From a bacterium UBP10_UBA1149 (GTDB taxonomy: Bacteria > Desulfobacterota > Binatia > UBA1149), in assembly GCA_002311335.1 (NCBI GenBank), contig DBZX01000099.1, positions 1 through 5,352 of the forward strand: a stretch of 5,352 nt of DNA. Reading direction: 5' to 3'. The translations under genes were made by a program, and so were the position numbers. Positions 5,216-5,352 of the stretch are shown in pieces. Below the pieces are notes generated by a model. It made no database searches, had not been told where the DNA came from, and saw only the letters and a list, made by a program, of their open reading frames with translations. Positions within the stretch are counted from its first letter, which is position 1, and each line of letters begins with the position of its first letter.

Positions 5216-5352
5216 ATGAAAAATCAGAACCCCTCGGTTGCCATCATAGGCTCTGGCATGTCCGGGCTGTGCATGGCTGTCAAACTCCAGCAGGCCGGGT
5301 TCGACGACTTCAAGGTCTACGAAAAGGCGGACTCGGTCGGCGGCACATGGCG
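5216..5352 (+). CDS. Flavin-containing monooxygenase, N-terminal part
   Basis: Only the first 45 codons and two bases are present; the gene runs off the right edge. The start of the protein is a Rossmann FAD-binding unit: a beta strand VAII (8-11), the dinucleotide loop GSGMSG (12-17), a helix to about residue 28, a second strand ending VYEK with E36 placed to bind the adenosine ribose, and VGGTW (41-45). The GGTW motif after the acidic residue is typical of flavin-containing monooxygenases and Baeyer-Villiger monooxygenases, which use NADPH and O2 to oxygenate heteroatoms or ketones. The fingerprints that separate these two groups lie downstream of the window, so the reaction cannot be named. 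The gene is divergent from pyrK across a 155-base spacer. Confidence 0.85.
   Translation, partial: MKNQNPSVAIIGSGMSGLCMAVKLQQAGFDDFKVYEKADSVGGTW

Overview
The window is a GC-rich, densely coded stretch of bacterial chromosome carrying six protein genes. No tRNA, rRNA, mobile element, CRISPR array or long repeat is visible. The gene families (glyoxalase I-like VOC protein, PlsC acyltransferase, NAD-linked class 1B dihydroorotate dehydrogenase, flavin-containing monooxygenase) and the third-position GC bias suggest a Gram-negative bacterium, perhaps proteobacterial, myxobacterial or a related uncultured lineage. The sequence alone does not fix the taxon.

Layout. Positions 1-152 hold no supportable gene; the only structure is a small hairpin just past a stop codon. 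A PLP-dependent enzyme of the ACC deaminase/D-cysteine desulfhydrase family lies on the minus strand (153-1229). It is divergent from a short 2-keto-4-pentenoate hydratase/fumarylacetoacetase-fold protein on the plus strand (1311-1997, GTG start). The 81 bases between them contain overlapping candidate promoters and an inverted repeat. The hydratase gene converges on a four-gene minus-strand cluster that reads, in transcription order, pyrK (5060-4275), pyrD (4275-3367), a glyoxalase I-like gene (3312-2893) and a plsC-type acyltransferase (about 2885-2019). On the plus strand, divergent from pyrK, a flavin-containing monooxygenase gene starts at 5216 and runs off the right edge.

How the genes fit together. 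PyrK and PyrD form the heteromeric dihydroorotate dehydrogenase of de novo pyrimidine synthesis; their genes overlap by one base (TGATG), a usual sign of translational coupling. The glyoxalase and acyltransferase genes follow on the same strand at short distances and are probably co-transcribed, although their chemistry (methylglyoxal detoxification, phospholipid synthesis) is not pyrimidine-specific. The 155-base region between pyrK and the monooxygenase gene is the richest non-coding part. On the pyrK strand it holds an 11-base inverted repeat with one mismatch followed directly by TTTT, plus G-runs that could pair with the same C-run. This resembles an attenuator. On the monooxygenase strand it holds a candidate promoter and overlapping short inverted repeats just before the ribosome binding site. 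The genes themselves belong to known families; this leader is the best candidate for something undescribed.
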